In this document: piece by piece, positions 22,881-24,756 of the stretch
Position numbering within the stretch: position 1 is the stretch's first letter
Layout: every line of letters starts with the position of its first letter
From: UBA7398 sp963978235
Lineage (GTDB): Bacteria; Actinomycetota; Actinomycetes; Nanopelagicales; Nanopelagicaceae
Direction of reading: 5' to 3'
Length of the DNA: 24,756 nucleotides
Assembly (NCBI GenBank): GCA_963978235.1
Contig: CAXBQM010000007.1
Span: 1-24,756, forward strand
Program-made: the position numbers and the translations under genes
The notes under the pieces: generated by a model
Seen by the model: the letters and a program-made list of their open reading frames with translations, nothing else
The model's database searches: none
Told to the model about the DNA's origin: nothing

Positions 22881-23459
22881 GTGTTACTAAGTGATCGCGA
22901 TATAGCGGCCGAGATTGAGGCGGGCCGGGTCAAGGTAGAACCTTTCGAGCCCAAGATGATTCAACCTTCAAGCGTTGATGTGCGGCTCGACCGATTCTTT
23001 CGGGTCTTTGAAAACCATAAGTATTCAGTGATTGATCCATCGGTCGAACAATCGGAACTCACTCGTGAGGTTGCGGTAACTCCGGATGAACATTTCATTC
23101 TTCACCCAGGCGAATTTGTCCTCGCAAGCACTTATGAAGTCATCACTCTTCCTGATGACATTGCTGGTCGACTCGAAGGCAAATCTTCTTTAGGGCGTCT
23201 CGGTTTGCTTACCCACTCCACTGCAGGTTTTATCGATCCAGGATTCTCCGGTCACATCACGCTTGAACTTTCAAATGTGGCGAACTTGCCAGTGAAACTT
23301 TATCCAGGGATGAAGATTGGTCAGCTCTGTCTCATCAAACTTTCATCTCCAGCACAGCATCCTTACGGTTCTGCGGTCTATGGTTCTCGATATCAGGGCC
23401 AGCGTGGACCAACTCCAAGCAAGTCCTGGCTGAATTTTCACCAGACAAAAATTCAGTAA
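22881..23459 (+). CDS. dcd: dCTP deaminase (dUMP-forming type)
   Basis: A 192-residue trimeric enzyme of the dUTPase/Dcd fold. It has MLLSDRDIAAEI at the start, QPSSVDVRL (28-36), GRLEGKSSLGRLG (96-108), HSTAGFIDPGF (112-122) and the catalytic Glu129 in GHITLELSN, ending with YQGQRGPTPS. It closely resembles the mycobacterial Dcd, which turns dCTP directly into dUMP, so I expect the bifunctional reaction; no separate dut is in this window to test this. The product feeds dTMP synthesis. The start is GTG 22881. It is divergent from tRNA-Gly with 45 bp between. Confidence 0.95.
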   Translation: MLLSDRDIAAEIEAGRVKVEPFEPKMIQPSSVDVRLDRFFRVFENHKYSVIDPSVEQSELTREVAVTPDEHFILHPGEFVLASTYEVITLPDDIAGRLEGKSSLGRLGLLTHSTAGFIDPGFSGHITLELSNVANLPVKLYPGMKIGQLCLIKLSSPAQHPYGSAVYGSRYQGQRGPTPSKSWLNFHQTKIQ

Positions 23460-23488
23460 CTCCATTCGATCTGGGTTTTGGAGAAGAA

Positions 23489-24043
23489 ATGAAAACATCA
23501 ACCATCATTCTTATTGTTCTTGCGCTTCTCGTTATTTACGTAGTCGCCCAGTACAACAAATTAGTGCGACTCAATGTCACTGTTGACGAAGCATTTGCAC
23601 AAATTGAAGTGCAACTAAAGCGCCGTTCAGATCTCATTCCAAACTTGGTTGAAACCGTAAAAGGTTATGCAAAACATGAAAGTGAAACTTTTGAAAAAGT
23701 AGTCGCTGCGCGAGCAGCAAGTACAGCGGCCTCAACTCTGCCAGCAGTTGCTGCGGCCGATGGTCAATTAACGCAAGCTTTACGCGGTCTTCTTGCGGTA
23801 GCGGAGAACTACCCAGATCTCAAAGCCTCCGCGAATTTCCTTTCACTTCAAGAAGAACTTTCAACCACCGAAAACAAAGTCTCCTTTGCGCGACAGTTCT
23901 ATAACGACAATGTTCGTTCCCTCAACACCGCGGTGAAGACGATTCCAACCTCATTCTTCTCTGGCCTTGCAAAAGTGACAGAACGAGAGTTTTACGAAGT
24001 AGACGACCCACAAGATCGTAAAGCCCCTAAAGTTACTTTCTAA
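23489..24043 (+). CDS. lemA: LemA family protein
   Basis: A 184-residue protein with one N-terminal membrane segment (about 4-21) and a long helical domain. The family core is QYNKLVRLNVTVDEAFAQI (21-39) and QLKRRSDLIPNLVETVKGY (43-61). The helices probably form a bundle in the cytoplasm or outside; topology is not certain. LemA genes often precede an HtpX-type protease, as here, which suggests a membrane protein quality-control pair, but the role is not established. GGAG 7 bases before the ATG is the Shine-Dalgarno sequence. Confidence 0.94.
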   Translation: MKTSTIILIVLALLVIYVVAQYNKLVRLNVTVDEAFAQIEVQLKRRSDLIPNLVETVKGYAKHESETFEKVVAARAASTAASTLPAVAAADGQLTQALRGLLAVAENYPDLKASANFLSLQEELSTTENKVSFARQFYNDNVRSLNTAVKTIPTSFFSGLAKVTEREFYEVDDPQDRKAPKVTF

Positions 24044-24061
24044 CTTTAAATACTTTTGAAT

Positions 24062-24756
24062 ATGCCTAAAGATTCTTTTAGAGAGTTACAACAATCTAAC
24101 AAGCGAAAGACTGTTGGGTTGCTGTTGGGAATGGCAGTTCTCATCTGGCTTATTTCATATGCAGCCCTTACGTACTTCGGAGTTTCTGGAGTTGGTGTAC
24201 TTCCCGTCGCTGTCGGCATTTCTCTGATTACTGTGTGGGGCTCTTATTATTCTTCGGATTCATTAGTCGTTCGCATGACAGGTGCGCGCATCATTCAGGA
24301 AGCTGATAACCCAAATCTTTTTAATCTTATTCAAGAAGTAACTATTGCTAGCGGTCTACCGATGCCAAAAGTTGCGATTGTGGTTGATTCAGCGCCCAAT
24401 GCTTTTGCTACTGGTAGAAATCCCGAACACGCGCTCATTGCTTTCACAACAGGAATTCTTGAAGTAATGGACCGAGATCAACTTCAAGGCGTAGTTGCTC
24501 ATGAAATGTCACATGTTGCTAATAGAGACACTTTAGTTTCGGCAATCGCAGCAACTACCGCTGGGGCCATTGCGTTATTAAGCGATTTCCTTATGAGAAT
24601 GATGTGGTTCGGCGGTCGCCGCGATAGTCGAGACAGTAATTCAAATCCGATTGCACTGGTGATTTCACTTATCGTGATGATCCTTGCTCCGCTAGCTGCA
24701 ATATTGCTTCGCTCAGCAATCTCTCGACGTCGAGAATCCCTCGCGGATGCAACTGC
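24062..24756 (+). CDS. htpX: HtpX-like M48 membrane metalloprotease (5' part)
   Basis: The ATG at 24062 opens 231 codons to the right edge. Two membrane segments (about 17-38 and 42-60) are followed by the M48 domain with the zinc motif HEMSH (147-151) in VVAHEMSHVANRDT. After two more hydrophobic stretches comes RRRESLADAT at the edge, whose Glu is the third zinc ligand, so all three ligands are present. It degrades misfolded membrane proteins. It lies 18 bases after lemA with no clear Shine-Dalgarno sequence. TACTTT ends 5 bases before the ATG, too close for a clear leaderless call. The C-terminus is outside the window. Confidence 0.92.
   Translation, partial: MPKDSFRELQQSNKRKTVGLLLGMAVLIWLISYAALTYFGVSGVGVLPVAVGISLITVWGSYYSSDSLVVRMTGARIIQEADNPNLFNLIQEVTIASGLPMPKVAIVVDSAPNAFATGRNPEHALIAFTTGILEVMDRDQLQGVVAHEMSHVANRDTLVSAIAATTAGAIALLSDFLMRMMWFGGRRDSRDSNSNPIALVISLIVMILAPLAAILLRSAISRRRESLADAT

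Noticed and set aside
1..24756. CRISPR array, prophage, insertion sequence, restriction or toxin-antitoxin system
   Set aside because: I looked on both strands and saw no regularly spaced repeats, transposase, integrase, or paired small toxin-like genes; nearly all DNA is accounted for by the genes listed.

Overview
The window is a compact stretch of a small, fairly low-GC actinobacterial chromosome, probably 10-20 kb from oriC. The gene order is the actinobacterial core order: an aminotransferase, cwlM, trxA, trxB, murJ, a Rv3909-type membrane protein, a Nudix hydrolase and pcnA, then a DUF5318 gene, a class A PBP, a GT87 protein, rpsF-ssb-rpsR-rplI and dnaB. Base composition looks like the mid-40s % GC (sampled by eye). 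Proteins are often shorter than their mycobacterial counterparts, and genes overlap by 4-8 bases or sit a few bases apart. This fits a streamlined free-living actinobacterium such as the freshwater acI lineage (Nanopelagicales). The lineage is an inference from content and compactness; no rRNA or marker tree is available here.

Layout. Bases 1-6499 (minus strand) hold one tightly packed operon read right to left: Nudix hydrolase, DUF6049-like protein, MurJ, TrxB, TrxA, CwlM-like protein and the 5' part of a PLP aminotransferase. pcnA (6532-7977) runs divergently. Between pcnA and the DUF5318 gene lies a three-gene minus-strand insert: an MFS transporter and two GT4 glycosyltransferases. From 11445 to 18487 the plus strand carries DUF5318, ponA, GT87, the ribosomal/ssb cluster with a structured leader and a strong terminator, and dnaB. 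Bases 18484-22698 (minus) hold carbonic anhydrase, an EamA transporter, a long acyl-CoA dehydrogenase and an exostosin-like protein. A tRNA-Gly(CCC) on the minus strand faces away from dcd, which is followed by lemA and the start of an HtpX-type protease.

How the parts work together. Cell-wall assembly dominates: MurJ flips lipid II, PonA polymerises and cross-links it, and the CwlM-like protein has probably lost amidase chemistry and acts as a regulator. Replication and translation genes form the second theme (dnaB, ssb, rpsF, rpsR, rplI, dcd). pcnA supplies the CCA end that the tRNA gene here does not encode.

The most interesting signals are regulatory. Seven genes start 6-8 bases after a TAnnnT -10 element with no Shine-Dalgarno sequence, so they look leaderless. 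In three places two such promoters stand back to back in 30-45 bp. The rpsF leader can hide its own Shine-Dalgarno sequence in a nested hairpin. Three 9-mers, each one base from the DnaA box, lie in one orientation upstream of dnaB. The S18 encoded in the main operon is cysteine-free. I do not see a wholly new multi-gene system such as a defence island, CRISPR array or prophage.
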